From contig NZ_JANDBD010000007.1 of assembly GCF_024320865.1 (NCBI RefSeq), positions 326,177 to 390,176 of the forward strand: a DNA stretch of 64,000 nt. Reading direction: 5' to 3'. The translations under genes were made by a program, and so were the position numbers. The notes under the pieces were generated by a model. The model saw only the letters and a program-made list of their open reading frames with translations. It was not told the origin of the DNA and searched no databases. Shown here piece after piece: positions 41,453-49,693 of the stretch. Numbering within the stretch: the first letter of the stretch is position 1; each line of letters starts with the position of its first letter. The DNA is from Mycolicibacterium arenosum. Its GTDB lineage: Bacteria > Actinomycetota > Actinomycetes > Mycobacteriales > Mycobacteriaceae.

Positions 41453-42435
41453 GGTCTGTTGCCTCTGGCCCTTGGCAAGCCGGCCGATGCCTGAACCAAC
41501 GCGGTTCCGTCGGCCTCACTGTCGAGTTTCCGCAAAATCAACCCCTCCCGCAACGCCCATGGGCAAATGTCCACGGTATCGATGGAGAGGGCTTTCATAC
41601 TCGCTTCAGCTACCAAGGCGCCCGCCACGATCTGTGGCGCCCGCTCAGCGCTCACCCCTTCCAACTCGGCTCGGTCCGCCGCGGTCATCCTAGAGATGAA
41701 GGCTATGAGCTGCCTTAGACCCGCAGCTGTCAGTGTCCTCTTCACACGGGGTCCAGCGCCGGAAGGCGCCGCACCGGTGAGTCGCGCCAGCGACCGGAAC
41801 GTCTTCGACGTCGCGACGGTCAGGTCCGGGGCACCCGCATCCAGCACCTTCTTGCCCGCATCCGCCATCTCGGTGGCCAGCCAGTCCCGCAGCATCGCGA
41901 CACGACGCCGTCCCGGCGGGTCCTCGGGCAGCCATTCCCTGGTGAGCCTGCCCGCGCCGAGCGGCAGCGACAGCGCCACCTCGGGCTCCTCGTCGACGCC
42001 GCTGGACAGCTCCAGCGATCCGCCGCCGATGTCGATGTTGATGATGCGGCCCGCACTCCAGCCGTACCACCGCCGCACGGCCAGGAACGTGAGCCGCGAT
42101 TCGTCGACCCCGGACAGCACGCGCAGCGCCACGCCGGTCTCCGACTTCACTCTGGCCAGCACGTCCTCGGAGTTGGTCGCGTCGCGAACGGCCGACGTAG
42201 CGAACGCCATCAACTCGGCGCAGCCCGAACTGGTGGCGATCTTGGCGAACTCGTCCACGGTGTCGACCAGTTTGTCGGCACCCTTGCGGGTCAGCTTTCC
42301 GGAGCCGTCGATCGCCTCGGCGAGGCGCAGGGACGCCTTGGTCGAACTCATCGGAGTCGGATGACCGCCACGCCGCGCATCCACCACAAGTAGATGCACC
42401 GTGTTGCTGCCCACATCGAGCACGCCCAATCGCAC
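41449..42435 (-). CDS. ppx: Ppx/GppA-family exopolyphosphatase
   Basis: A 328-residue ASKHA-fold phosphatase beginning VRLGVLDVGSNTVHLLVVDA. ATP/phosphate loops are GVLDVGSNTVHLL, NIDIGGGSLELSSG and the acidic ELMAFATSAVRDA segment. M. tuberculosis Rv0496 (Ppx1) hydrolyses short polyphosphates. The start GTG 42435 is preferred over GTG 42444 from that similarity. It is short compared with E. coli Ppx (about 510), lacking the C-terminal HD-like domains, as is normal in mycobacteria. It is divergent from the Rv0495c-like gene. Confidence 0.93.
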   Translation of the reverse strand: MRLGVLDVGSNTVHLLVVDARRGGHPTPMSSTKASLRLAEAIDGSGKLTRKGADKLVDTVDEFAKIATSSGCAELMAFATSAVRDATNSEDVLARVKSETGVALRVLSGVDESRLTFLAVRRWYGWSAGRIINIDIGGGSLELSSGVDEEPEVALSLPLGAGRLTREWLPEDPPGRRRVAMLRDWLATEMADAGKKVLDAGAPDLTVATSKTFRSLARLTGAAPSGAGPRVKRTLTAAGLRQLIAFISRMTAADRAELEGVSAERAPQIVAGALVAEASMKALSIDTVDICPWALREGLILRKLDSEADGTALVQASAGLPRARGNRP

Positions 42436-42469
42436 GCAACCCACGGTAACGGGTCTACCGTTGTCTTCC

Positions 42470-43246
42470 GTGAGCGCATCGCACCCTGGCGAAGTGGAAC
42501 TCGACTTCGCGCGCGAATGGGTCGAGTTCTACGACCCCGAGAACCCCGAGCACCTGATCGCGGCGGACATGACGTGGCTGCTGTCGCGGTGGACGTGCGT
42601 ATTCGGTACGCCCGCCTGCCAGGGCACCGTCGAGAACAGACCCGACGACGGCTGCTGCAGCCACGGCGCGTTCATGTCGGACGACGACGACATCGCGAAG
42701 CTCGACGACTCGGTCAAGCAGCTCACCGACGAGGACTGGCAGTATCGCGAGAAGGGCCTCGGCCGCAAGGGCTACCTCGAGATGGACGAGTACGACGGCA
42801 AGCCGAACTACCGGACCCGGAAGTACAAGGGCGCGTGCATCTTCCTGAACCGTCCGGGGTTCGCCGGCGGCATCGGGTGCGCACTTCACAGCAAGGCGCT
42901 CAAGCTCGGCGTCGAGCCGCTGACCATGAAACCCGAGGTGTGCTGGCAGCTGCCGATCCGCCGGACCCAGGAGTGGGTCACCCGGCCGGACGACACCCAG
43001 ATCCTGCGCACGGTGATCACCGAGTACGACCGGCGCGGCTGGGGTGAGGGCGGCGCCGACCTGCACTGGTACTGCACCGGCGATCCGGCGACGCACATCG
43101 GGGCGCGTCAGGTGTGGCAGTCGTACGGACCGGAGCTCACCGAACTCCTCGGCGAGAAGGCCTACGCCGAACTCGCCGCACTGTGCAGGCAACGCAGCTC
43201 GCTGGGGCTCATCGCCATCCACCCCGCGACCCGCGCGGCGCAGTAA
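42470..43246 (+). CDS. cysteine-rich conserved protein (Rv0495c-like)
   Basis: A 258-residue soluble protein with a conserved cysteine set: WTCVFGTPACQGTVENRPDDGCCSHGAF, KGACIFLNRPGFAGGIGCALH, EVCWQLPI and WYCTGDP. The pattern suggests metal or Fe-S binding like DUF3109/YkgJ-type proteins. The start GTG 42470 lies 8 nt after TACCGT (42456-42461), so the mRNA may be leaderless. It is conserved next to ppx in mycobacteria; its function is unknown. Its stop lies 5 bp before the convergent aminotransferase gene that opens the polysaccharide locus. Confidence 0.83.
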   Translation: MSASHPGEVELDFAREWVEFYDPENPEHLIAADMTWLLSRWTCVFGTPACQGTVENRPDDGCCSHGAFMSDDDDIAKLDDSVKQLTDEDWQYREKGLGRKGYLEMDEYDGKPNYRTRKYKGACIFLNRPGFAGGIGCALHSKALKLGVEPLTMKPEVCWQLPIRRTQEWVTRPDDTQILRTVITEYDRRGWGEGGADLHWYCTGDPATHIGARQVWQSYGPELTELLGEKAYAELAALCRQRSSLGLIAIHPATRAAQ

Positions 43247-43251
43247 CCGGC

Positions 43252-44595
43252 TCAGCTCGAGACCGGCAGGATGAACCGCGGGTCCGCAGCGCGTCGGATC
43301 GCGGGCGCGACGGGCCGACCCTCGAGCAGCCCGTCGACCGAGCCCTGCTCGATTGCCCTGCGGTAGATCGGCATCGCGTCGCGGACGGCGGCCACGGTCA
43401 GGTCGACGTCGACGGCTCCGTGTGCGGCCGAGGTGACGAACGACTGGCCAAGCACGCCCCGGCGCAGCAGCTCCTGCAGGAACAGCGTCCGATAGGCCTG
43501 AGACGGTTGGCGATCCGGCCCGCGGGTGCTGAACACCATGCACGACGCGCGGCCCGTGACGTCGACGAAGTCTCCCATCCCCGCCTCGGCGACGACCTCG
43601 CCGACGCCGTGTGCGAGCAGCCGGCCCGCGTGCTCCATCCGGCCGACGGGATCGCCGGTGCGATACGCGTGCACGACGGCGCGGAACGCCGCGAGCGACG
43701 CCGTCTCCGGGCCGTGCGTCGTCGACAGCAGGAAGACGCGGTCGCGGTCGGTTCGCAACCCGCCGAGTTCCATGTACTCGCGCTTTCCCGCGAGTGCCGA
43801 CAGTGGGAAGCCGTTGGCCATCGCCTTGCCCCAGCAGGACAGGTCCGGCGCCACGCCGTACACCGCCTGCGCCCCGCCCGACGACCATCGGAAGCCCGTG
43901 ATCATCTCGTCGAACACCAGCAGCGTCCCGTGCGAATCGCACAGCGCGCGAACGCCTTCCAGGAATCCGGGCGCGGGTTCGGCGGTGCCGGTGGCGGCCT
44001 CCAAGATCACACACGCGACGTCGTCGGCCGCCAGCGCGGCTCGCACCGAGTCGAGGTCGTTGTAGGTGAAGCGCACGGTCGAGGCGACGGCCGACGCGGG
44101 AATGCCGCTGTTCATCTCGGTCGTGCCGATGAACCAGTCGTCGGTGGAGAAGAACGGCTGCCGGCAGGCTGCGACCTTCTCGCGACCGGTGACCGCGCGA
44201 GCCAGCTTCACCGCGGCGGTGGTGACGTCGGAGCCGTTCTTGGCGAACTTCACCATGTCGGCGGCGGGCACCAGCCCCAGGAAGTCCTCTGCCGCAGCGA
44301 GTTCCAGCGCCGACGGCCTGCTGAAGTTGACACCGTCGACGATCGTGCGGGTGACCGCGTCGATCACCGGACCGTAGCCGTGCCCCAGCGTGACCGAACG
44401 CAGCCCCATGCCGTACTCGACGTAGACGTTGCCGTCGACGTCCCACACCCGGCAGCCGCTGCCGCGTGCGATGACCGGGGGCATGAACTCCGGATACTGG
44501 TCGGCACCTCGGGCGTAGGTGTGCGCCCCACCGGGCACCACCTCGTGCAGACGGTTCTGCAGTTCGCGGGACCGCTCGAACGACGGCTCCGTCAC
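43252..44595 (-). CDS. class III aminotransferase, HemL-like, in polysaccharide locus
   Basis: A 447-residue PLP enzyme paralogous to HemL. VVPGGAHTYARGADQYPEFMPPVIARGSGCRVWDVDGNVYVEY opens the fold, FAKNGSDVTTAAVKLAR and VFDEMITGFRW bind cofactor, and Schiff-base Lys257 lies in LSCWGKAMANGFP. It lacks the typical HemL start (NSPVRAF), so glutamate-1-semialdehyde is unlikely. Class III aminotransferases of this kind occur in surface-polysaccharide loci, where they may aminate a sugar nucleotide or supply an amino-acid-like substituent; that role is inferred. GTG 44595 overlaps the stop of the O-antigen ligase-like gene. Confidence 0.85.
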   Translation of the reverse strand: MTEPSFERSRELQNRLHEVVPGGAHTYARGADQYPEFMPPVIARGSGCRVWDVDGNVYVEYGMGLRSVTLGHGYGPVIDAVTRTIVDGVNFSRPSALELAAAEDFLGLVPAADMVKFAKNGSDVTTAAVKLARAVTGREKVAACRQPFFSTDDWFIGTTEMNSGIPASAVASTVRFTYNDLDSVRAALAADDVACVILEAATGTAEPAPGFLEGVRALCDSHGTLLVFDEMITGFRWSSGGAQAVYGVAPDLSCWGKAMANGFPLSALAGKREYMELGGLRTDRDRVFLLSTTHGPETASLAAFRAVVHAYRTGDPVGRMEHAGRLLAHGVGEVVAEAGMGDFVDVTGRASCMVFSTRGPDRQPSQAYRTLFLQELLRRGVLGQSFVTSAAHGAVDVDLTVAAVRDAMPIYRRAIEQGSVDGLLEGRPVAPAIRRAADPRFILPVSS

Positions 44596-45995
44596 GGTGC
44601 GCCCGCCGGAACGAGGACCCGCTCCCCGTGCGCCTCGAGAGGCGTCGCGCGCGGCGGCGCCTGCGCCGGATGAGCCGCGAGCAGTCCGAGGGTGATCACC
44701 AGCAGCACGGTGAACTGGGGCGTGGAGAAGGTGTTGTCGATCGAGGACCAGAAGACGAATGCGGCGCCGAAGGCCGCGATGACCCACCGCACCGTGCCGC
44801 GCTGCGCACGCGCCGCCGCGTAGAACGCGGCGAGCATCGCCACGAGCAGTCCGATCAGGAGGAATATCCCGCCATCCAGCACCAGGTGAATGTACTCGTT
44901 GTGCGGTGCCACGAACTGCTTCTGCACATGCGGAGGTGCGTACAACTCGACGGCCACGGTGGCGAAGCCCAAACCCTTTCCGGTGTACGGGTTCTGGCTC
45001 GCCAAGCGAAAGAAGAACTCCCACGCCTGGTCCCGGCCGGACGTGTTGAACGCGCCCTCGTAGCTGTTTCCCATACTGCGCCGGATCAGTTCGGGCAGCG
45101 CCACCACCATCGCGACGATGCCGATCCCCGACAGCAGCCACGCCGTGCTGCGGGCGCGTCGGGAGACCCTGCGATTCACCAGCAGGGCGTGCACGATGAA
45201 GGCCAGCACCATGGCGGCGCCCACGACGAGTGCGCCTCGGGTCGCGGTGGCGACCAGGATCACCAGGTTCAGTCCGACCCACAGGTAGGTGCGGGGATTG
45301 CGATCCACCCCCCGCATGCTCACCAGGCAGAGCCCCGAAGCGATGCCGACGAGCGCGAGCATCGCCAGGTGCGCGGGGATCGACGCACCCTGCAGGCGCG
45401 GCACCCCGCTGTCCTCGTCGACGCGCAGCACCGTCGAGATCCCGGCGATCTGGAGGACGACACCGGCACCCACGCACCACAGCGGCAGCGTGCCGAGGAA
45501 CCCCAGGCCGCGCGACAGCCCGATGCGGCGCCAGTCGACGAACAGGAACAGCCAGGGCAGCGCGTACCCGAGCAGCGCGCGCAGGGCCAACTCATCGGTG
45601 ACGTCGATCGCACCGCCGATGTTCAGGATCGACACCAGGCCCGCCGCTGAGATTGCCGCGAGCGCGATGCCGCCGATCGCCGACCAGCGCAGACCCGCCG
45701 TGATCGCCAGGCACATCAGCGCCAACAGCAGCAGGGTCTTCTGCACGGCGTCGCCGTTCGGCAGCGGATTACCAAGAGCGTCAACGAATATCGACGGCGA
45801 GACCACGATCACCAGCAGTGGGGCGAGCTGCCACCTGCCGTTCGGGAACAGCACCGCGACCAACGTCAACGCCAGCACTGCCACGACCGCGAGGAACCGC
45901 GGATCCACGGCGACCGCCGCACCGACACCCACTGCCAACCCGACGGCCAGAGCCGCTGGAATCACACTACGAATGCGTATCAAATCGCCACCCAA
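44592..45995 (-). CDS. O-antigen ligase/Wzy-family membrane protein
   Basis: A 467-residue protein with about 11-12 membrane helices and a large periplasmic loop (about 305-370) containing NSYEGAFNTSGRDQAWEFFFRLASQNPYTGKGLGF and FVAPHNEYIHLVLDGG, the PHN-H motif of the O-antigen ligase (Wzy_C) family. It could polymerise repeat units (Wzy) or attach them to an acceptor. Given a Wzx and Wzz-like protein in the same locus, a Wzy role is the likelier. The start is unclear: TTG 45995 is the most upstream, and GTG 45965 (VIPAALAVG) is a plausible alternative. It is followed by the aminotransferase with a 4-bp overlap. Confidence 0.85.
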   Translation of the reverse strand: MGGDLIRIRSVIPAALAVGLAVGVGAAVAVDPRFLAVVAVLALTLVAVLFPNGRWQLAPLLVIVVSPSIFVDALGNPLPNGDAVQKTLLLLALMCLAITAGLRWSAIGGIALAAISAAGLVSILNIGGAIDVTDELALRALLGYALPWLFLFVDWRRIGLSRGLGFLGTLPLWCVGAGVVLQIAGISTVLRVDEDSGVPRLQGASIPAHLAMLALVGIASGLCLVSMRGVDRNPRTYLWVGLNLVILVATATRGALVVGAAMVLAFIVHALLVNRRVSRRARSTAWLLSGIGIVAMVVALPELIRRSMGNSYEGAFNTSGRDQAWEFFFRLASQNPYTGKGLGFATVAVELYAPPHVQKQFVAPHNEYIHLVLDGGIFLLIGLLVAMLAAFYAAARAQRGTVRWVIAAFGAAFVFWSSIDNTFSTPQFTVLLVITLGLLAAHPAQAPPRATPLEAHGERVLVPAGAP

Positions 45996-46123
45996 CCCCG
46001 GTTCATCCGGCTGGGGGCGTCCCAGCCGTTAACATGTCGCTCTGGTGACACGGGCGTCGTGCCCGGTGCCGATCGGCGCGCCCACAGCGTGTTCGGATTC
46101 GACACGAGACCGAAGGAACCCGC

Positions 46124-47515
46124 GTGACCGAAGCCTCCTCCGACGCCGATCCGTCGCGCCGGGACGACGCCCCGCAGCGCACGTCGCTCCGACGTCGCGG
46201 CCTGCTCACCGCGGCGGTCGTCGGCGCGGGTGTCGCGGCTACGGCCACCGCCTGTCAGAAGCCGGCCACGGTTCAGGTCTCCGTCAGCGCCCGCAGCATT
46301 CAGCCCGAACTGTCGGGCTCGGCCGACGCGAAAGCCAACACCGACGCACTCGACAACGCCATCACCGAGTCGACGAAGACGGGAGCCGACGTGGTGCTCC
46401 CCGGTGGCGAGTTCGGCTTCAACGGCATGACCCTGCCCACCGCGGGCGGCGTGAGCGTGCGCGGCGCGGGTCGCGGCGTCACGGTGCTGCGCAACGAGAG
46501 CGGTGACCCGGCGGTGACGGCGCACGGCGTGCCCGGCGGCACCGAGTGGATGGCGGACTGGGAGCTGACCGGCCTCAGCATCACCAGTGCGAGGCGTCAG
46601 CCGGATCAGGTCGCGCTCAGCGTCACACTCGCGCACCGCTTCTCGGTGCGTGATGTGACCGTCACGGGATACGGCATCGGCGTGCGACACGAGTCGGGCT
46701 GGGACTGCGGCTACGACGGCGTCAGCGTCACGGAGTGCGGAACCGGCTGGCGGTTCCCCACTACCGATTTCGCCCCGTCGTCGCCGGTCGGCCTGCGCAA
46801 CTGCAGCGCGGTCGAGTGTGACGTCGCGGTGCTCGTCGACAACGCGCTCGAGACCATGGAGTGGGTCGGCGGCGATTTCTCGCAGTGCGGCCGGGGGGTG
46901 CTGCTGTTCGGCAACGACAGCAGGTCGCTGTCGTTTCACGGGGTGAACTTCGAGCGGATCCGCGGCGAGGACATCGTGGTCGGTGATGCGAAGACGGGAC
47001 CCGCGGCGATCACGTTCAGCGGCTGCCGGTTCCTGCGGACGGCGAAGGGACCGGTGTCGGTCCGCTTCGTACGCGGCGACGGCCTGACCTTCACCAGTTC
47101 CCGGTGGACGCAGTACGGGACCGCGGTCGAGCAGGGGCCGGATTCCGGCAGGCTCGTCGTCAACGCCAGTTCCGGCTTCGAGGTCGACCGATTCATCACC
47201 TCGGCGGGCCGAACCCAACCCGAGGGTGTGTTCAACGCGAGCAAGGGCCAGTTCTCCCTGGCGCTCGCCCTCGACGAGCCGTCGGTGCTGCCCGCGATCG
47301 TCGGCGCCGAGGGGGTCGCCACCAAGGTGCTCTCCGGACCCGGCAGGCGCAGCGCGAGTGACCGCGACTTCGCGATTCCGCCGGTCGTCGGCAGCACCGC
47401 GGTACTGCGCGATACGACGGACGGATCCGTTCGGCACGCGATTCGGGGCGTGACCGGCTGGTTCGTGTCCGCGCCGTACACGCCACCGACGCCGCCGCCT
47501 TCCCCGCGTCGCTGA
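46124..47515 (+). CDS. Tat-exported lipoprotein with right-handed beta-helix
   Basis: A 463-residue secreted protein. The signal peptide has a twin-arginine motif (SLRRRGLLTAAVVGAGVAATA) ending in a lipobox-like TATAC (Cys44), so a Tat lipoprotein is likely. The body (about 55-430) is built of repeated short beta-strand turns (GADVVLPGGEFGFNGMTLPTAGGVSVRGAGRGVTVL, VRDVTVTGYGIGVRHES, FHGVNFERIRGEDIVVGD), the pectate-lyase-like right-handed parallel beta-helix. The end is Pro-rich. In polysaccharide loci such proteins are often polysaccharide lyases or chain-trimming factors; substrate unknown. GTG 46124 has GAAGGAA upstream. Confidence 0.85.
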   Translation: MTEASSDADPSRRDDAPQRTSLRRRGLLTAAVVGAGVAATATACQKPATVQVSVSARSIQPELSGSADAKANTDALDNAITESTKTGADVVLPGGEFGFNGMTLPTAGGVSVRGAGRGVTVLRNESGDPAVTAHGVPGGTEWMADWELTGLSITSARRQPDQVALSVTLAHRFSVRDVTVTGYGIGVRHESGWDCGYDGVSVTECGTGWRFPTTDFAPSSPVGLRNCSAVECDVAVLVDNALETMEWVGGDFSQCGRGVLLFGNDSRSLSFHGVNFERIRGEDIVVGDAKTGPAAITFSGCRFLRTAKGPVSVRFVRGDGLTFTSSRWTQYGTAVEQGPDSGRLVVNASSGFEVDRFITSAGRTQPEGVFNASKGQFSLALALDEPSVLPAIVGAEGVATKVLSGPGRRSASDRDFAIPPVVGSTAVLRDTTDGSVRHAIRGVTGWFVSAPYTPPTPPPSPRR

Positions 47516-47934
47516 CGCGGTGCGGCAACCGCAGTCGCCGGGCGAGAGACGCCGCAGATAGTCAACGGTCACCTCCCACCCCTCTCCTGACATGGACCGG
47601 GGCGGATTTCGTGCTGCCCAGCGCCCGGCACGGCACCAGATTTCTGAAGAACTGTTTCCGCACCATATCAAAAGTTTGCTAGAAACACGTATGCCAGCGG
47701 AAGTACGAGACCACTCCGGTGGGCTGGATCACAAGAAAAATACTCTTCCCCCGATTTACGGAACGTGCGGGATGGTGTAGAAAGATCCGTTAGATGCACT
47801 GCGAAGTGGCCCGAACCGGAGGGATTCAAGCCATGGGATCTTCCAAGACACAGTCAAACGGCGTCACTGGCGCCCCGGCCGAGGCTCTGAAGCGGTACAC
47901 CACTTCACACTCTGAATTAATTTGCAGGTAAATA
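47516..47934. other. 419-bp intergenic region, A/T-richer, upstream of the wecG-wzx operon
   Basis: Between the beta-helix gene and the transferase operon. The stretch from about 47640 to 47800 is visibly richer in A and T than the rest of the window. A weak promoter-like pair, TTTACG (near 47757) and TAGAAA after 17 nt, lies about 60 bp before a short reading frame with a good ribosome site. No tRNA, transposase remnant or long inverted repeat is evident. It probably carries the main promoter of the plus-strand polysaccharide operon. Confidence 0.5.
47833..47931 (+). CDS. possible 32-residue leader peptide
   Basis: ATG 47833 to TAA 47929-47931 encodes 32 residues starting MGSSKTQSNGVTGAPAEALK. 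A GGAGGG Shine-Dalgarno sequence lies 9 nt upstream, and the stop is only 3 nt before the ATG of the WecG-type gene, which itself has a weak ribosome site. A translated leader that couples to or gates the operon is plausible. The peptide is hydrophilic and unlike any family I know. It may be chance. Confidence 0.35.
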   Translation: MGSSKTQSNGVTGAPAEALKRYTTSHSELICR

Positions 47935-48753
47935 ATGCAGCAAATGGGATCACTGGATACAGACGTGACAGACTTCAAAGAGCCGAGCCTCGGCGACCTC
48001 GCCACCGCACGGGAGTGCGTCCTCATCGGCGGGCTGCCCTTCGAGGTAACCGACATGGACAGGGCGGTTGACGACGTCATCGCCGTGGCCAGCGCGCCCG
48101 TCAGCTCGAGCTTGACCGTGCGGCTGTCCAACGCCTACTGCGTCGCATTGGCCAGCAAAGACGCCGAGTACCGCAGCCTCTTCCAGGGGCCCGGACTGAC
48201 CTTCCCCGACGGTGCGCCGGTGGCCTGGGCCATGCGCAGCCGGGCACGTGATCCCGAGAAGACCGGCCGCGTCCGCGGGCCGTCGTTCTTCGTCGAGGTA
48301 CTCGACCGCGGCCGCGAGGCCGGCCTGCGACACTTCATGCTCGGCGCCACCGACGACACCCTCACCAAGCTCGCCGACGAGGCCGGCCAGCGTTACCCCG
48401 GTCTGCACATCGTCGACTCCTACGCTCCGCCGTTCGGCCCCGTCGAGGAGACCATCGACGACGCGTGCGTCGATCGGATCGCCAAGGCCAGGCCCGACAT
48501 CGTCTGGATCGGGATGGGCACCCCCAAGCAGGACTTCGCCGCGGCAAGGCTCGCCGAGCGGCTCCCCGGCGTTTACATCGGGGTGGGCGCGGCATTCGAC
48601 TTCGTGGCGGGCTCGGTTCGCGAGGCCCCGGCGTGGGTGCAGAGATCCGGCTTCGAGTGGTTCTACCGGCTCTGCTCCGAGCCGAAGCGGCTGTGGCGCC
48701 GCTACCTGTTCGGCAATGCGAGGTTCATCCTGGCGGTGCTGCGTGGACACTGA
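47935..48753 (+). CDS. WecG/TagA/CpsF-family glycosyltransferase (GT26)
   Basis: A 272-residue GT26 enzyme. NAYCVALASKDAEYRSLFQGPGLTFPDGAPVAWAM holds the catalytic Asp92 (FPDG). GPSFFVEVLDRG, RHFMLGATDDT, IVWIGMGTPKQDFAA and the C-terminal FEWFYRLCSEPKRLWRRYLFGN are family signatures. GT26 enzymes add the second sugar (often ManNAc/ManNAcA) to an undecaprenyl- or decaprenyl-diphosphate-linked first sugar. The C-terminal basic helix likely binds the membrane. It is the first recognised gene of a five-gene operon (48743, 49690, 50953 and 52388 follow). Confidence 0.92.
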   Translation: MQQMGSLDTDVTDFKEPSLGDLATARECVLIGGLPFEVTDMDRAVDDVIAVASAPVSSSLTVRLSNAYCVALASKDAEYRSLFQGPGLTFPDGAPVAWAMRSRARDPEKTGRVRGPSFFVEVLDRGREAGLRHFMLGATDDTLTKLADEAGQRYPGLHIVDSYAPPFGPVEETIDDACVDRIAKARPDIVWIGMGTPKQDFAAARLAERLPGVYIGVGAAFDFVAGSVREAPAWVQRSGFEWFYRLCSEPKRLWRRYLFGNARFILAVLRGH

Positions 48754-49693
48754 TCGCGATCAGGGACGTGAAACGTCTTGGGGATCGCCGGTTCTCAGTG
48801 TTCTGCTGCCCGCCTACAACGCAGCGGGCACCGTCCGTGCCGCTGCGGAAAGCGTGCTCAACGGCACTTCTGCCGCGCTAGAGCTCATCATCGTCGACGA
48901 CGGCAGCACGGACGGCACCCGTGCTGCCGTCGTCGACCTCGCAGCGGACCCGCGGGTGCGCGTCATCTCGCGTCCGAACAAGGGGCTGTCCGCGTCGCTC
49001 AACGAGGCCATCGCCTACGCGTCGGCTCCGTTCATCGCGCGGATGGACGCCGACGACATCAGCATGCCGGACCGATTCGAGGCGCAGCTGGCGTTCCTCG
49101 CCGACCACCCCGACGTCGTCATGGTCGGCGGGCAGATCCGCCGGGTCATCAACGGGCAGGCCGAATCCACGTCCCAACTCCCGCTCGAGCACGACGACAT
49201 CGTCACCGCTCTCCTGCGGGGTCAGCACGCGATCTGCCATCCCACCGTCGTGATCCGGCGCTCCGCGCTCGACCTCGTCGGCGGGTACTGGGATTACGGG
49301 GTCGGTGAGGACTGGGACATGTACCTGCGCATGGCCGAGGTCGGCAAGCTCGCGAACCTCGATCAGCACGTCCTCGACTACACCTTCGCCGACAGCGGCA
49401 TCAACGCGACGAGCATGATCACCCTGCGCGTGAACATCGCGCTCGCCGTGCGCAATCACTACCGGCGCACGTGCGGACTCGACACCCTCGAGCCGCAGGC
49501 GTTCGTCAACGACCTCACCATGCCCACGCGCATGAAGATCCGCGCCGAGAGCCTCAGCCTCGGCCTCTACCGCAAGTCCCTTCTCGCAGGCGCCTCGAAC
49601 AAGGTCGCCAAATCCGTACTACTGGCCGGTGCCGCGGCCAGTTGGCCGCCCTTCGCGGTTCGACGGCTCAGGCAGGCTGCGCACACGACGTGA
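48743..49693 (+). CDS. family 2 glycosyltransferase
   Basis: A 316-residue GT-A transferase. VLSVLLPAYNAAGTVRAAAESVLNG, the DDGSTDGTRAAV nucleotide loop and the FIARMDADDISMPDRFEAQL acidic motif (DADD) are standard, followed by HPTVVIRRSALDLVGGYWDYGVGEDWDMYLRMAE with the acceptor-side ED pair. The start is GTG 48743, 11 bp inside the WecG-type gene. It would extend the lipid-linked repeat unit in the cytoplasm. Sugar specificity cannot be read. Confidence 0.9.
   Translation: MDTDRDQGRETSWGSPVLSVLLPAYNAAGTVRAAAESVLNGTSAALELIIVDDGSTDGTRAAVVDLAADPRVRVISRPNKGLSASLNEAIAYASAPFIARMDADDISMPDRFEAQLAFLADHPDVVMVGGQIRRVINGQAESTSQLPLEHDDIVTALLRGQHAICHPTVVIRRSALDLVGGYWDYGVGEDWDMYLRMAEVGKLANLDQHVLDYTFADSGINATSMITLRVNIALAVRNHYRRTCGLDTLEPQAFVNDLTMPTRMKIRAESLSLGLYRKSLLAGASNKVAKSVLLAGAAASWPPFAVRRLRQAAHTT

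Noticed and set aside
43114..44673. 519-codon plus-strand frame opposite the class III aminotransferase
   Set aside because: Shadow composition; the PLP-enzyme motifs lie on the minus strand.
47592..47780. 62-codon frame in the intergenic region before the polysaccharide operon
   Set aside because: No ribosome site, no recognisable features and atypical composition; kept only as intergenic sequence.
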